The notes beneath the pieces are model-generated. The model did not search any database, was not told where the DNA came from, and worked only from the letters and a program-made list of their open reading frames with translations. The position numbers were made by a program, and so were the translations under genes. Below are positions 1 through 8,235 of a stretch of 64,000 nt of DNA, one piece after another; the stretch's first letter is position 1, and each line of letters opens with the position of its first letter. The stretch lies in contig NZ_CP053825.1 of the NCBI RefSeq assembly GCF_013372105.1, forward strand, positions 1,178,001 through 1,242,000, written 5' to 3'. The DNA is from Campylobacter armoricus. GTDB taxonomy: Bacteria > Campylobacterota > Campylobacteria > Campylobacterales > Campylobacteraceae.

Positions 1-526
1 ATAAAATTTGAGCTAAAGTTTCATTTAGATAAAAAATCACAATAATAAATAAAAATAAATTTAAAAACTTAAATTTAAATTCTCTTAGCCATCTTGTAAA
101 AAGATAAATTCCAAAACATAATACAAAAGCAAGCAAAATGAGCCCAAAAGAGTTAATCGCCAAAGAATCTAAGAAATTAGTGCTTAATATAGGAAAATCT
201 ATAGAAATATGTAAGTATTTTATGCCAAAAGCAAAAGATAATAAAAAAAGTAAAATAGCTTGAATTTTTTCTTTTAAAAAATTATTTCGTATAAAAGAAA
301 AAATAATAATAACCAAAAACAATAAAACAAATAAAATATCATTAGAAAAATATAACAAATCATAATTTAGTGTCTTAGCACTAATAAAAAAAGCAAAATA
401 AGAAAAAACAAAACCCACAAAAGCAAGTTTAAACACTAAAGAAGTTTTTAAATTATAAAAAAATAAAGCACCCAAAAGTGCATAAGGAAAAAATACTCCA
501 AAAAAATGTACAAAATAAATCGACAT
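1..526 (-). CDS. Integral membrane protein of the P19 iron locus, partial (C-terminus beyond window)
   Basis: An open frame runs on the minus strand from an ATG at 526 to the window edge without a stop, giving 175 residues. It starts MSIYFVHFFGVFFPYALLGA and is almost wholly hydrophobic, with about five membrane segments and an RWLREFKFKF basic stretch near the edge. It lies directly downstream of FTR1 and p19. In C. jejuni the gene in that position (cj1660, from memory) encodes a membrane protein with a C-terminal DUF2318 metal/Fe-S domain, and this is probably its N-terminal membrane half. The diagnostic Cys-rich part is outside the window, so the name rests on context. A hairpin at 579-596 separates it from p19. 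Confidence 0.75.
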   Translation of the reverse strand, partial: MSIYFVHFFGVFFPYALLGALFFYNLKTSLVFKLAFVGFVFSYFAFFISAKTLNYDLLYFSNDILFVLLFLVIIIFSFIRNNFLKEKIQAILLFLLSFAFGIKYLHISIDFPILSTNFLDSLAINSFGLILLAFVLCFGIYLFTRWLREFKFKFLNLFLFIIVIFYLNETLAQIL

Positions 527-578
527 AGGCTCTTCTTTGATAGAATTTATTTATAAAATCAATAATTTCATAAATAAA

Positions 579-596
579 CCCTAGCAAAAGCTAGGG
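579..596 (-). terminator. Hairpin between p19 and the downstream membrane gene
   Basis: CCCTAGC and GCTAGGG form a perfect 7-bp stem around an AAAA (minus strand TTTT) loop. It starts 5 bases after the p19 stop codon and is followed on the minus strand by TTTATTTATG. It may end or attenuate transcription, so that FTR1 and p19 are made in excess of the downstream transport proteins. Confidence 0.6.
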
Positions 597-600
597 AAAA

Positions 601-1122
601 TCACTTAGGTTTTCCTGTGTATTTGAAGTTATATTTAACTGAAAATGGTTCAAACCATTTGCCAACACCTGTTTCTTTATCAACATGGCGACCAAAACCT
701 TGTTTTTCTGGGCTTTCTATTAAAAATACCAGCTCATAATTTCCTATACCTGTATCCATTTTTAAATTTGCACCATAATGAGGACCATCATCTGCAACCA
801 TAGGCATAAGAGTTCCTGTTTTTACTTTACCATTATCAAGATTAGTTAGCTTGTAAGCTATGGTTAGATAAGGTATCCAAAAACCTTCTGGAAAACCGTT
901 TTTATTGCCCTTTAATGCATGAATATCTGCTTCAAGGTGAATGTCTGCTAAACTAGCTGCAAGATCAATTCCTCTTGGTTCCATTTCGATTGGTTGTAGA
1001 TAAACCGCTGCTATTTCCATACCATTTAACTCATAAGGATCACCAATTGGCACCTCTGCTGCAAAAACTGAACTAGCTAAAATACTAGCTGCTGCACCTA
1101 AACTTAATAAAGTTTTTTTCAT
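601..1122 (-). CDS. p19: Periplasmic iron/copper-binding protein P19
   Basis: This 173-residue protein starts with a classical signal peptide (MKKTLLSLGA...SSVFA, cleavage near residue 21). It matches the Campylobacter P19 family, a periplasmic homodimer that binds copper and iron and works with the FTR1 permease in iron uptake. Candidate metal ligands are His62, His68, Met106/Met108, His115 and His146, including the MPMVADDGPHYG segment typical of the family. The ATG overlaps the FTR1 stop codon (ATGA), and the AAGGGAGAA ribosome site lies inside the end of FTR1, so the two are translationally coupled. Expression is expected from the Fur-controlled promoter near 3250. Confidence 0.95.
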   Translation of the reverse strand: MKKTLLSLGAAASILASSVFAAEVPIGDPYELNGMEIAAVYLQPIEMEPRGIDLAASLADIHLEADIHALKGNKNGFPEGFWIPYLTIAYKLTNLDNGKVKTGTLMPMVADDGPHYGANLKMDTGIGNYELVFLIESPEKQGFGRHVDKETGVGKWFEPFSVKYNFKYTGKPK

Positions 1123-3203
1123 ATTTTCTCCCTTTTATTTGAAATTTGCTTTGTTATAAAAATACCCATAATGAGTAAGATTAAAACCATAAACTGAGGT
1201 ATGATACTCTCATAGTAAGGATAAATTCCAAGCCATAAAATTCCTTCAAAATCAAAAGGAAGTAAGCTTGGTGTGATAACCTTAGCTTCTATGAGCTCAC
1301 CGATGCCTTTGCCCGTAAAGACAAAGACCATATAAAAAATAATGTATGAAGTTATATAGAAAAATTGTTTCACTGGTATCTTTAAAGCACCAGCTTTTAG
1401 TAAATAATAAAGTATGATAAGTATAATTAAACCACTAGCTAAACCTATGAATATAAAACTATAATCTGTGCTTGTTTTTGCATCAAATAATAAAGCCTGA
1501 TAAAAAAGAATAGTTTCAGCACCTTCTCTATACACAGCTAAAAACACACTAAACCATAAGGTTTTTGCTGAATTATTTGAAATAGCCTCCACTGCTTGAG
1601 TTTTTACATAATTTGCCCATTTTTTATTTTGTGCATTTGACAAAAGCCAAAAACCAACATAAAATAGTAATGCTACGGCTATAAGCATAGTAACGCCTTC
1701 TAAAAGCTCTCTACTTTGTCCGGCTTGTTCTTTGAAAATCCATGAAATAAAAAATGCAGTTACAAAGCTTAAAAATACCCCGCTCCAAAGTGCTGAATAT
1801 ACTATATTTAAACGCTTTTTATTGCCACTTTGAACTAGGTATGAAACAATAGCTACAATGATAATTAAAGCCTCTAAACCTTCTCTTAAAATAATACCCA
1901 AAGCCCATATAAACAAAGACATAGGTGAAGATTCTTGAATTTTATCCAAAGAACTTTCCACTAAAGCACTAAGTTCATCAAAATTTTGTTTTAATTCTTC
2001 TTTAGAAGCACTTGCTTTAATTAACGCAACTCCTTTTGAAAAATAACTTTCTATTTTTAATTTTAAAGCACTATCAATAGCTCCGATTTTACTTTCCATA
2101 CCACTTGCTTCAAAAATATCCAAATAAACATTTTGTAAAGCATCTATGCTATTTAAACTAAATCCTTCATAATTTTGTAAAATATCATTGAGTGCAATTT
2201 TAATATCATCATATACTTTAGTATAATTTTTAGTATTCATAGCACTCTCTTCAAATCCTTTAACCTGAAGCAAAGTTAATTCTTCTTTAGGTAGAGCTAA
2301 AAACGCTTCATATAATAAATCTGATATAGTTGAAATTTCATCTCTTATAGTTTTTTCATCTAAAACCTTATCGTTAATTTTTCTTACAATGGTTCTAAGT
2401 TTGGTTTGAATTTTTTTATCAACACCTGCTTTAGTGTATCTTGCCACTAAAACTTCTACTTTTGAGTTTCTATAATCTTCAAACAATGCTGATTGAATTA
2501 AATCTTTAGCTTTTTGATCGTCTTTATTTATAAAAGCTAATGCTGCTTGATCAAGTTTTGAAATCATAGAATCCATTAAAAATTGTAATCTTGCATCCAT
2601 AGCCGAAGCTTCTTGCAAAGCTAGCAAAGCTTGATCATCTTGAATATTTTTTTCTTGAGTGGTTGTTTGTTGTGTTAAAATTTGTGGGGTTTGACTTTTA
2701 ACTTCTTCTCCGAGTAAAGCTGCAAACATCGCTTGTGCTTGTGCTTGACGCTCTTTTTCTGCTTTTAAAGATGAGTTTTCAGCTTCTTTTTTATCATAAT
2801 TAGTATCACTAGCTTCGGCTTTAAGCTGAAAACCTTTTTCCAAAACAGGCACAACTTCATCTAAATCAAAATATAAACTACTAATCAATGCTTCTATTTT
2901 AGAAAAATCTGCTTTATCCTTATATAATTTTCTTAAATTAACAAATTTACGCTCCATAACAATGGCTTTTCTGCCTATATTACGACCAATAGATCCTTCC
3001 ATATTTTCAAAATGTTGAAAGTATGCATCTTCTGCTAGTTTTTTTGCTTCTAAATTTTTATTTTCTTTATATAAAAGCATACTTTCATTTAAAATTTGTT
3101 TGATGGTTTGGCTTTCTTTTTGGTAGTCAATATCTCTAGCATAAACTATAGAACAAAATAAAAAAATCATTAATAAACTAAATTTTTTAACACTTATTAA
3201 CAC
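1119..3203 (-). CDS. FTR1-family high-affinity iron permease with large periplasmic domain
   Basis: This 694-residue inner-membrane protein has an N-terminal signal sequence, then a helical periplasmic region of about 400 residues. That region seems to hold two related repeats (about 30-120 and 200-310), each with charged Glu-rich helices. The C-terminal half is the FTR1 permease with two iron-motif helices, REGLE at 440-444 and REGAE at 559-563, and about seven membrane segments. It is expected to move iron across the inner membrane with P19. The start is GTG at 3203, chosen because GGAG sits 7 bases upstream. It heads the iron operon and has Fur-type sites upstream. C. jejuni cj1658 is the likely counterpart. 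Confidence 0.93.
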   Translation of the reverse strand: MLISVKKFSLLMIFLFCSIVYARDIDYQKESQTIKQILNESMLLYKENKNLEAKKLAEDAYFQHFENMEGSIGRNIGRKAIVMERKFVNLRKLYKDKADFSKIEALISSLYFDLDEVVPVLEKGFQLKAEASDTNYDKKEAENSSLKAEKERQAQAQAMFAALLGEEVKSQTPQILTQQTTTQEKNIQDDQALLALQEASAMDARLQFLMDSMISKLDQAALAFINKDDQKAKDLIQSALFEDYRNSKVEVLVARYTKAGVDKKIQTKLRTIVRKINDKVLDEKTIRDEISTISDLLYEAFLALPKEELTLLQVKGFEESAMNTKNYTKVYDDIKIALNDILQNYEGFSLNSIDALQNVYLDIFEASGMESKIGAIDSALKLKIESYFSKGVALIKASASKEELKQNFDELSALVESSLDKIQESSPMSLFIWALGIILREGLEALIIIVAIVSYLVQSGNKKRLNIVYSALWSGVFLSFVTAFFISWIFKEQAGQSRELLEGVTMLIAVALLFYVGFWLLSNAQNKKWANYVKTQAVEAISNNSAKTLWFSVFLAVYREGAETILFYQALLFDAKTSTDYSFIFIGLASGLIILIILYYLLKAGALKIPVKQFFYITSYIIFYMVFVFTGKGIGELIEAKVITPSLLPFDFEGILWLGIYPYYESIIPQFMVLILLIMGIFITKQISNKREKI

Positions 3204-3215
3204 TATTTTACTCCA

Positions 3216-3230
3216 AAATGATATTCATTT
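3216..3230 (-). promoter_or_regulatory. Second, weaker Fur-like palindrome near the FTR1 start
   Basis: AAATGA-TAT-TCATTT is a palindrome about 13 bases upstream of the FTR1 GTG. It resembles half of the Fur consensus and lies downstream of the stronger site at 3275-3293, so it could be a second operator. Confidence 0.4.
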
Positions 3231-3247
3231 TTAAAATCATAGTCAGA

Positions 3248-3253
3248 AGTATA
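3248..3253 (-). promoter_or_regulatory. -10 box for the iron operon
   Basis: TATACT on the minus strand, in the context AATATACTTC, lies about 45 bases before the FTR1 start and between the two Fur-like sites. This fits a sigma-70-type -10 element. Confidence 0.45.
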
Positions 3254-3274
3254 TTACTTGATTTCTTAAATTTA

Positions 3275-3293
3275 GATAAACATTATCATTATT
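3275..3293 (-). promoter_or_regulatory. Fur box upstream of the FTR1-p19 operon
   Basis: The minus-strand sequence AATAATGATAATGTTTATC matches 16 of 19 positions of the classical consensus GATAATGATAATCATTATC. It lies about 70 bases upstream of the FTR1 GTG, just before a -10 candidate. The known iron/Fur control of p19 in C. jejuni supports this. It also lies about 165 bases upstream of dctA on the other strand, which is probably incidental. Confidence 0.75.
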
Positions 3294-3457
3294 TTTTTCA
3301 TAATAAATCGCATAAAAAATCTACAAAATGCTACTTTTATATACAAAATAAACTAAAATTTTCTCATTTTTTGATTTTTTGTTTATTTTTTGTTTATTTT
3401 AGTAAAAAAATAAGTTTTATTTGTTAGTATTTATCGTTTAAAAATAAAGGAGCTTTT

Positions 3458-4834
3458 GTGCTAGTTATTACCCAAAAAAAACCAAACAAATTAAAAAAAA
3501 TGCTTAAAAATTTAGGTTTTTGGGTGATTATAGGTATCATCGCTGGTATTAGCCTTGGCTTATTAGATAAAGAACTAGCTATTGCTAGTAAAATCGGAGT
3601 GGATTATTTTATACATGCATTAAAAATTTTAATAGGACCTATTATATTTTTAACTATAGTTTTAGGTGTAATTAGTCTTGAAAGTTTAAAGCAGGTTGGA
3701 AGTATAGGTGTTAAAGCCTTGCTTTATTTTGAAATAGTAAGTACTTTTGCTTTAGCTATAGGTATTTTTATAGCAAATATCATGGGACCTGGAAAAGGAA
3801 TGAACCTTGACCCAAATGCTTTGGATAAAGATAGCGTAGCTCAATTTGTCAATAATAACATAGAAATAAGCGCACAAAATGAAATTTTACATATTTTAAA
3901 AGATGCCATACCTACTGACATAATGGCTGCTTTTAGCGAGGGAAAAACTTTACAAATTTTAGTTATAGCTCTAGCTTGTGCTTTTATTGTTTCACTTATG
4001 CGAATTGATGAGAGAAAAGCCATACAAAAAACTTTAGAAATAATGCAAAGTTTTGTTTTTAAAATTTTAGAAATCATTATGTATTTTTCTCCTATTGCAG
4101 CATTTTCAGCTATGGCATTTTTAGTTGCAAAATATGGACTTGAATCTTTATTCAATTTAGGATATTTGCTTGTTGTTATGTTATTTGCTTCTTTACTTTT
4201 CATCTTTGGAGTTTTAGGACTTATTTGTTTTATTGCCAAAGTCAATATTTTTAAATTTATGCGTTTTATTTCAAGAGAAGTTTTGATAGTATTTGCAACA
4301 AGCTCTAGTGAATCAGCATTAGCACCACTTATGAGAAAACTTGAAAAAGCAGGAATTTCAAAAGCTACAGTAGGCTTAGTGCTACCAACTGGATATAGCT
4401 TTAATCTTGATTGCACTAATATTTATTTAGCTATGAGTTTAATTTTCCTTGCACAAGCTTTTAATGTAGAATTATCTTTAGCACATGAAATTAGTATTTT
4501 AATTGTTCTTATGATAGCTTCAAAAGGAGCTGTTGGGGTAACTGGTTCAGGTTTTATCATACTAGGAAGCACGCTTGCAGCTTTATCAAATATGCATATA
4601 GCCGAAGCTAATAATGGTTTAGGAGCGAGCTTGGGCGAGGTTTTACCTGTAGCAGCTATTTCTATACTTTTAGGTGTGGATAAGTTTATGTCTGAAATTC
4701 GTGCGGTAGGAAATTTATGTGGAAATAGCGTAGCAGCTTTAATCGTAGCTATTTGGGATAAACAAATAGACTGGGAAAAATTCCGCTACGCCCTAGATAA
4801 TCCTAAAGAATTTGCTAATGTTGGATTTGATTAA
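3458..4834 (+). CDS. dctA: C4-dicarboxylate transporter DctA (DAACS family)
   Basis: This 458-residue carrier imports succinate, fumarate, malate and probably aspartate with sodium or protons. Family signatures are present: the serine-rich hairpin TSSSES (281-286), PTGYSFNLDCTNIY (310-323), the second hairpin SKGAVGVTGSG (355-365), and a late NLCGNS motif in the last helix. The first membrane helix begins near residue 20. GTG at 3458 is the chosen start because AAAGGAG ends five bases before it. The closest relative in C. jejuni is likely cj1192. The gene stands alone and its stop overlaps the convergent aminotransferase by four bases. The upstream region is strongly T-rich with an exact 11-bp tandem repeat. 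Confidence 0.93.
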   Translation: MLVITQKKPNKLKKMLKNLGFWVIIGIIAGISLGLLDKELAIASKIGVDYFIHALKILIGPIIFLTIVLGVISLESLKQVGSIGVKALLYFEIVSTFALAIGIFIANIMGPGKGMNLDPNALDKDSVAQFVNNNIEISAQNEILHILKDAIPTDIMAAFSEGKTLQILVIALACAFIVSLMRIDERKAIQKTLEIMQSFVFKILEIIMYFSPIAAFSAMAFLVAKYGLESLFNLGYLLVVMLFASLLFIFGVLGLICFIAKVNIFKFMRFISREVLIVFATSSSESALAPLMRKLEKAGISKATVGLVLPTGYSFNLDCTNIYLAMSLIFLAQAFNVELSLAHEISILIVLMIASKGAVGVTGSGFIILGSTLAALSNMHIAEANNGLGASLGEVLPVAAISILLGVDKFMSEIRAVGNLCGNSVAALIVAIWDKQIDWEKFRYALDNPKEFANVGFD

Positions 4835-5688
4835 AAAACCTCTTTTTGTATTTTTTCTATATATTTTTCTCTTAATTTTTGAGTATAAAAACCCACTTTT
4901 CCATCATTAATAATTTTACTATCTGCTTTTATAACACCCAAAACCAAAAAAGTAGCTGCGGATATAAACACCTCATCAGCCTCATATACTTCTTTCATAC
5001 TAAAAGCTCTTTGATCTATTTTAAGACCTAGCTCTTTTGCAAATTTTAATATATTTTTACGACGAATTCCTGGTAAAATTTCATTAGAAAATGGCTTAGT
5101 GATTAATGTTTTATCTTTAATAATAAAAGCTGAACTACTAGAAGCTTCAGTCACTAAGGCATTTTCAACCATAAAAGCTTCAAAAACTTTAGCTTTTATA
5201 GCTTCTTCTTTTGCAAGACATTGAGCTAATAAAGAAATAGATTTTATATCTCTTCTTTTCCATCTTAAATCAGCAGTAGAAATAACGCTCACCCCGCTTT
5301 TTGCTAACTCATAATCAATCACATTGCACTCAAAAGCAAAAGCCATTATAGTAGGTTTTAAACCCTTTAAAAGAGCAAAATTTCTACTAGCAACCCCTCT
5401 AGTAACTTGCATATAAAGCCCACCTTCTTTAAGTGAGTTTTTAATAATTAATTGTTCTAAAACACTTTCAAATTCTTCTTTTGTGTAAGGAATTTGTAGT
5501 TCAATTTGTGCTAAACTGCGCTCAAAACGCTCCCAAAATTCTTCTTTATCAGCTATTTTTGCATTTACTATAGGAACTACTTCATAAATTCCATCTCCAA
5601 AGATAAATCCTCTATCAAAAACGCTCACCTTAGCTTCACTAGCTTTTACAAACTCACCATTTAGAAAAACAATTTCTTTTTCTTCCAC
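4831..5688 (-). CDS. dat: D-amino-acid (D-alanine) aminotransferase, class IV
   Basis: This 285-residue PLP enzyme of the class IV (BCAT/DAAT) fold is expected to interconvert D-alanine and D-glutamate for peptidoglycan precursors. The family opening NGEFV...VSVFDRGFIFGDGIYEV is at 10-37. The PLP lysine is Lys149 in the block DLRWKRRDIKS, as in Bacillus D-amino-acid transaminase, and VTEASSSSAFII follows. GTG at 5688 is the start, with AAGGAGA six bases upstream. It could instead be a branched-chain aminotransferase or aminodeoxychorismate lyase, but the DIKS context favours the D-enzyme. It overlaps the end of dctA tail to tail and is followed upstream by a GT90 gene 15 bases away, so the two probably share a transcript. 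Confidence 0.85.
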   Translation of the reverse strand: MEEKEIVFLNGEFVKASEAKVSVFDRGFIFGDGIYEVVPIVNAKIADKEEFWERFERSLAQIELQIPYTKEEFESVLEQLIIKNSLKEGGLYMQVTRGVASRNFALLKGLKPTIMAFAFECNVIDYELAKSGVSVISTADLRWKRRDIKSISLLAQCLAKEEAIKAKVFEAFMVENALVTEASSSSAFIIKDKTLITKPFSNEILPGIRRKNILKFAKELGLKIDQRAFSMKEVYEADEVFISAATFLVLGVIKADSKIINDGKVGFYTQKLREKYIEKIQKEVF

Positions 5689-5703
5689 TCTAATCTCCTT
5701 TTT

Positions 5704-6681
5704 TTAATCAAATAAATCAATAATATCTTTTGGCAAATCAAGTTGCTTTGAATAATAAAAATACTTAGCCAAAACTAAAATTCCTATATAAAATTCTATC
5801 TTTTCATCTAAAAATTGCTCTATATAAGCATGAGCATTTTGAATGATTTCTTTTGCTCTATGTGGATTAGCTAGATAATAATCAAGCAAAGCTTCTACAT
5901 TTTCATAATCATCATCAATTAAAGCAAAATGTTCATTAGGAAGTAATTTTCCCTCCATAAACCAAGTTTCATAACGCATTTTTGGTGCCAAAATCAAAGA
6001 ATTTGTTTTCATAGCCCATTTTAAGTTGCTTGCTACATCATTACCTTCTAATGAAAGTAAAAATTTAAATTGAGTTTGATAAGCTCTGCTGATTTTAAAA
6101 TTTAAATTTTTAATCCACTTTTCAGCTTGAATTTTTCTGCCACCAACATGAGCGATATCACAACGAGGATTATCAAAATACTTTTCAAAAAATTTAATAC
6201 GATGTGGTTGATAAATTGCACCTCTGAAAAAAAGCAAGTCTTTTTTATCTTCAAATTGATTTTTATCTTGTATAAAATCAAAATGTCTATTTTTGTCTAA
6301 TTTTAAAATGATATTATTAAAGCCGTTTTCAACTGGTCTTGATTTGGCTATACTTGGATATTTAAGGTTATAACTAATATCTCCAAAACCTTTAATCCAC
6401 AAAAAATCATCATTAAAATACTTACTGATTGCATAAGCATCATAAGCATAGGAAGTTTTTTTAAAAGGAAATTTTCCTATTTTTTCATAATTTTCAAATT
6501 TTTTTATATCAAAAAAATTATTTTGTAGATTGTAATAATTTAAACGAGTAGTTATATTATCTATATTTTTTGATTTTAAAAGCTTTTTGAAAATATTTTG
6601 TAATTGATTTTGATAAATTTTTCTAGGTATAAAACTTTTAGCTATACCTTTAACATTCATCATAAATCTAGAATCTGCCAT
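5704..6681 (-). CDS. GT90-type (LpsA/CAP10-like) glycosyltransferase
   Basis: The protein has 325 residues from ATG 6681. It has the pattern of the LPS-modifying GT90/CAP10 family: LLFFRGAIYQPHRIKFFEKY, then AEKWI, then LSLEGNDVASNLKWAMKTNS, then MRYETWFMEGKLLPNEHFALI, with a C-terminal helical part. Such enzymes add sugars, often xylose or glucose, to surface glycans. A longer frame opens at a TTG (6711), but ATG 6681 has an AAGAAAG site just upstream. It lies outside any recognisable LOS or capsule cluster. There is no signal peptide, so the enzyme is probably cytoplasmic or membrane-peripheral. Donor and acceptor cannot be read from sequence. Confidence 0.8.
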   Translation of the reverse strand: MADSRFMMNVKGIAKSFIPRKIYQNQLQNIFKKLLKSKNIDNITTRLNYYNLQNNFFDIKKFENYEKIGKFPFKKTSYAYDAYAISKYFNDDFLWIKGFGDISYNLKYPSIAKSRPVENGFNNIILKLDKNRHFDFIQDKNQFEDKKDLLFFRGAIYQPHRIKFFEKYFDNPRCDIAHVGGRKIQAEKWIKNLNFKISRAYQTQFKFLLSLEGNDVASNLKWAMKTNSLILAPKMRYETWFMEGKLLPNEHFALIDDDYENVEALLDYYLANPHRAKEIIQNAHAYIEQFLDEKIEFYIGILVLAKYFYYSKQLDLPKDIIDLFD

Positions 6682-6805
6682 ATTTTTCTTTCTTATTTTT
6701 AAATAATACAAATTTTAACACAAGATTTCATTTACAAGACTTAAAAATTTATCTTATTTAAAAGCAAAAATGATAAAATCATAAAAAACACAACTAGGTA
6801 ATACA

Positions 6806-7297
6806 ATGAAAATTCAGAAATTTATTTTAAATTTTATTTTTAAAGTTTCAAACCAACCTGTTAATTTAAAAGATTTACTTGAAGCAAATGCCTTGTTAAA
6901 TGAAGGTATGATGGTAGATCCTGCAAAATTAAATTTTAAATTTAAGGTATTTAATTCTTATTTAATTTATGCATTATTTTGTGCTTTAATTATCATTCCT
7001 TTGATTTTAATTACGCATTATTTTTTAACTATTATTGATTTCCATATTAGTATTTTAAGTGCAATTTTTGTCACTGCTTGTGTTTTTATTGGTTATGATA
7101 TTTTTAAAATTTATACTAGAAAAGTTATCAGCAAAAGATTGTTGCAAAAAGCTTGGGTTTTACATTTTCCTTATTTTGCTTATGAAAAATATTCTAAAAT
7201 CGCTGAAGAAATTTACAATCAAGCTATAAAAGAAGAAATCCCAAAAAACCAACTTGAACAATATGTTTTAGAAAAAATTATTCAAAATCAAAATTAA
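6806..7297 (+). CDS. Conserved two-helix membrane protein, function unknown
   Basis: This 163-residue protein has a short basic N-terminus, two adjacent membrane helices (about 53-72 and 78-98) forming a tight hairpin, and a soluble helical tail of about 60 residues ending KIIQNQN. AGGTAA precedes the ATG. No enzyme motif was seen. It is convergent with, and overlaps by four bases, the FtsL-like gene. A membrane-protein gene appears to occupy the same place next to rsmH in C. jejuni (cj0691, from memory), which suggests a conserved but uncharacterised role in the envelope. Confidence 0.75.
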   Translation: MKIQKFILNFIFKVSNQPVNLKDLLEANALLNEGMMVDPAKLNFKFKVFNSYLIYALFCALIIIPLILITHYFLTIIDFHISILSAIFVTACVFIGYDIFKIYTRKVISKRLLQKAWVLHFPYFAYEKYSKIAEEIYNQAIKEEIPKNQLEQYVLEKIIQNQN

Positions 7298-8235
7298 TCT
7301 AGAAAATCTAAAACTTGATTTTGAAAATAAAGTGCTTCTAATCTTCTTTGAAGCTCTTTGTTTTCTTCATATAAAACTAATTCTTGTGATCTTAAATCTG
7401 CTATATCTCTACTAATATAATAAATTTGATTTCTAATGTAAATTTGTGGAAAAAATATTACTAAAGCAAAAACTATTATCAAACCTGCATACAATAAATT
7501 TCTAGGGCTTAAATTTTTATTTTCTTCACTTATAATACCATCTAAAAGTTCATATTTATCTTCTTGATTATACTCATCTTGATTTTCTTCTTGTTTGACT
7601 TGTTCTTCTAAAATTTTTTGTTTTTTTAATGCAAGCTTTTCATCTTCTTTTTGCTGTTCTTGAGCTTTTTTTATTTTTTCTTTTTCTATTTTTTTTTGCT
7701 CTTTCAATTCCTGTTTGATTTTGGCTTTTTCTTTTCTTTTTTCTTTTAAATCTTGAAATTTTGAAACAACAAAAACATTACTTTGAGTGATAATTTTAGA
7801 AAGTTGGATAGAACCATTTCTTATTTGCCCTATTTCTTGTGGATTTTTTTCTTGATTTTTTACCTCTTGTGAAATTTTAGAATTTTTAAAAGATTTAGAG
7901 TTTTTATCACTCTTTTTATCAAATTTTTCTTTTTGTTTTTTAAAAAAATTTAATTGTAATCTAAAAGGTTTTTTTTCTTCTAGTTTAACATTAATCAAAT
8001 CTTCTTTTAAATAAATACTTGATTGTTTTTTAGGTTTTTCTTTATATTCATCGTCAAAATCTGTGAATTTAGGTCGTTTTTTATTTCGAATCCTATTTTT
8101 TAATATATGATCGCTTTCGTTAAAATTTTGCTCATATTCTTCATAAGGTCTTCCTTCTTTAATAGCCCTAGAATATTTAAGCATTTTTGCACGAATATCT
8201 TGTTTTTCTTTTAAAAAATCATCATCAATCATCAT
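7294..8235 (-). CDS. Single-pass membrane coiled-coil protein, FtsL candidate
   Basis: The protein has 313 residues. Residues 1-245 are cytoplasmic, very rich in Lys, Glu and Gln, and largely predicted coiled coil. One membrane helix follows (LLYAGLIIVFALVIFFPQIY, about 247-266). The outer tail of about 45 residues has a leucine-type heptad pattern (ADLRSQELVLYEENKELQRRL). It starts directly after the rsmH stop codon (TAA then ATG), the place where ftsL sits in most bacteria. Topology and context suggest FtsL, but the cytoplasmic part is far longer than the usual 30-50 residues. No sequence-level match can be claimed from reading alone. Confidence 0.7.
   Translation of the reverse strand: MMIDDDFLKEKQDIRAKMLKYSRAIKEGRPYEEYEQNFNESDHILKNRIRNKKRPKFTDFDDEYKEKPKKQSSIYLKEDLINVKLEEKKPFRLQLNFFKKQKEKFDKKSDKNSKSFKNSKISQEVKNQEKNPQEIGQIRNGSIQLSKIITQSNVFVVSKFQDLKEKRKEKAKIKQELKEQKKIEKEKIKKAQEQQKEDEKLALKKQKILEEQVKQEENQDEYNQEDKYELLDGIISEENKNLSPRNLLYAGLIIVFALVIFFPQIYIRNQIYYISRDIADLRSQELVLYEENKELQRRLEALYFQNQVLDFLD

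Noticed and set aside
3218-3427. 69-codon frame upstream of dctA
   Set aside because: It overlaps the Fur sites and the iron-operon promoter, has a low-complexity Phe/Lys/Tyr composition and no ribosome site.
3841-4416. 191-codon open frame antisense to dctA
   Set aside because: The sense strand encodes the conserved DctA core. The antisense frame has no start context and no recognisable domain.
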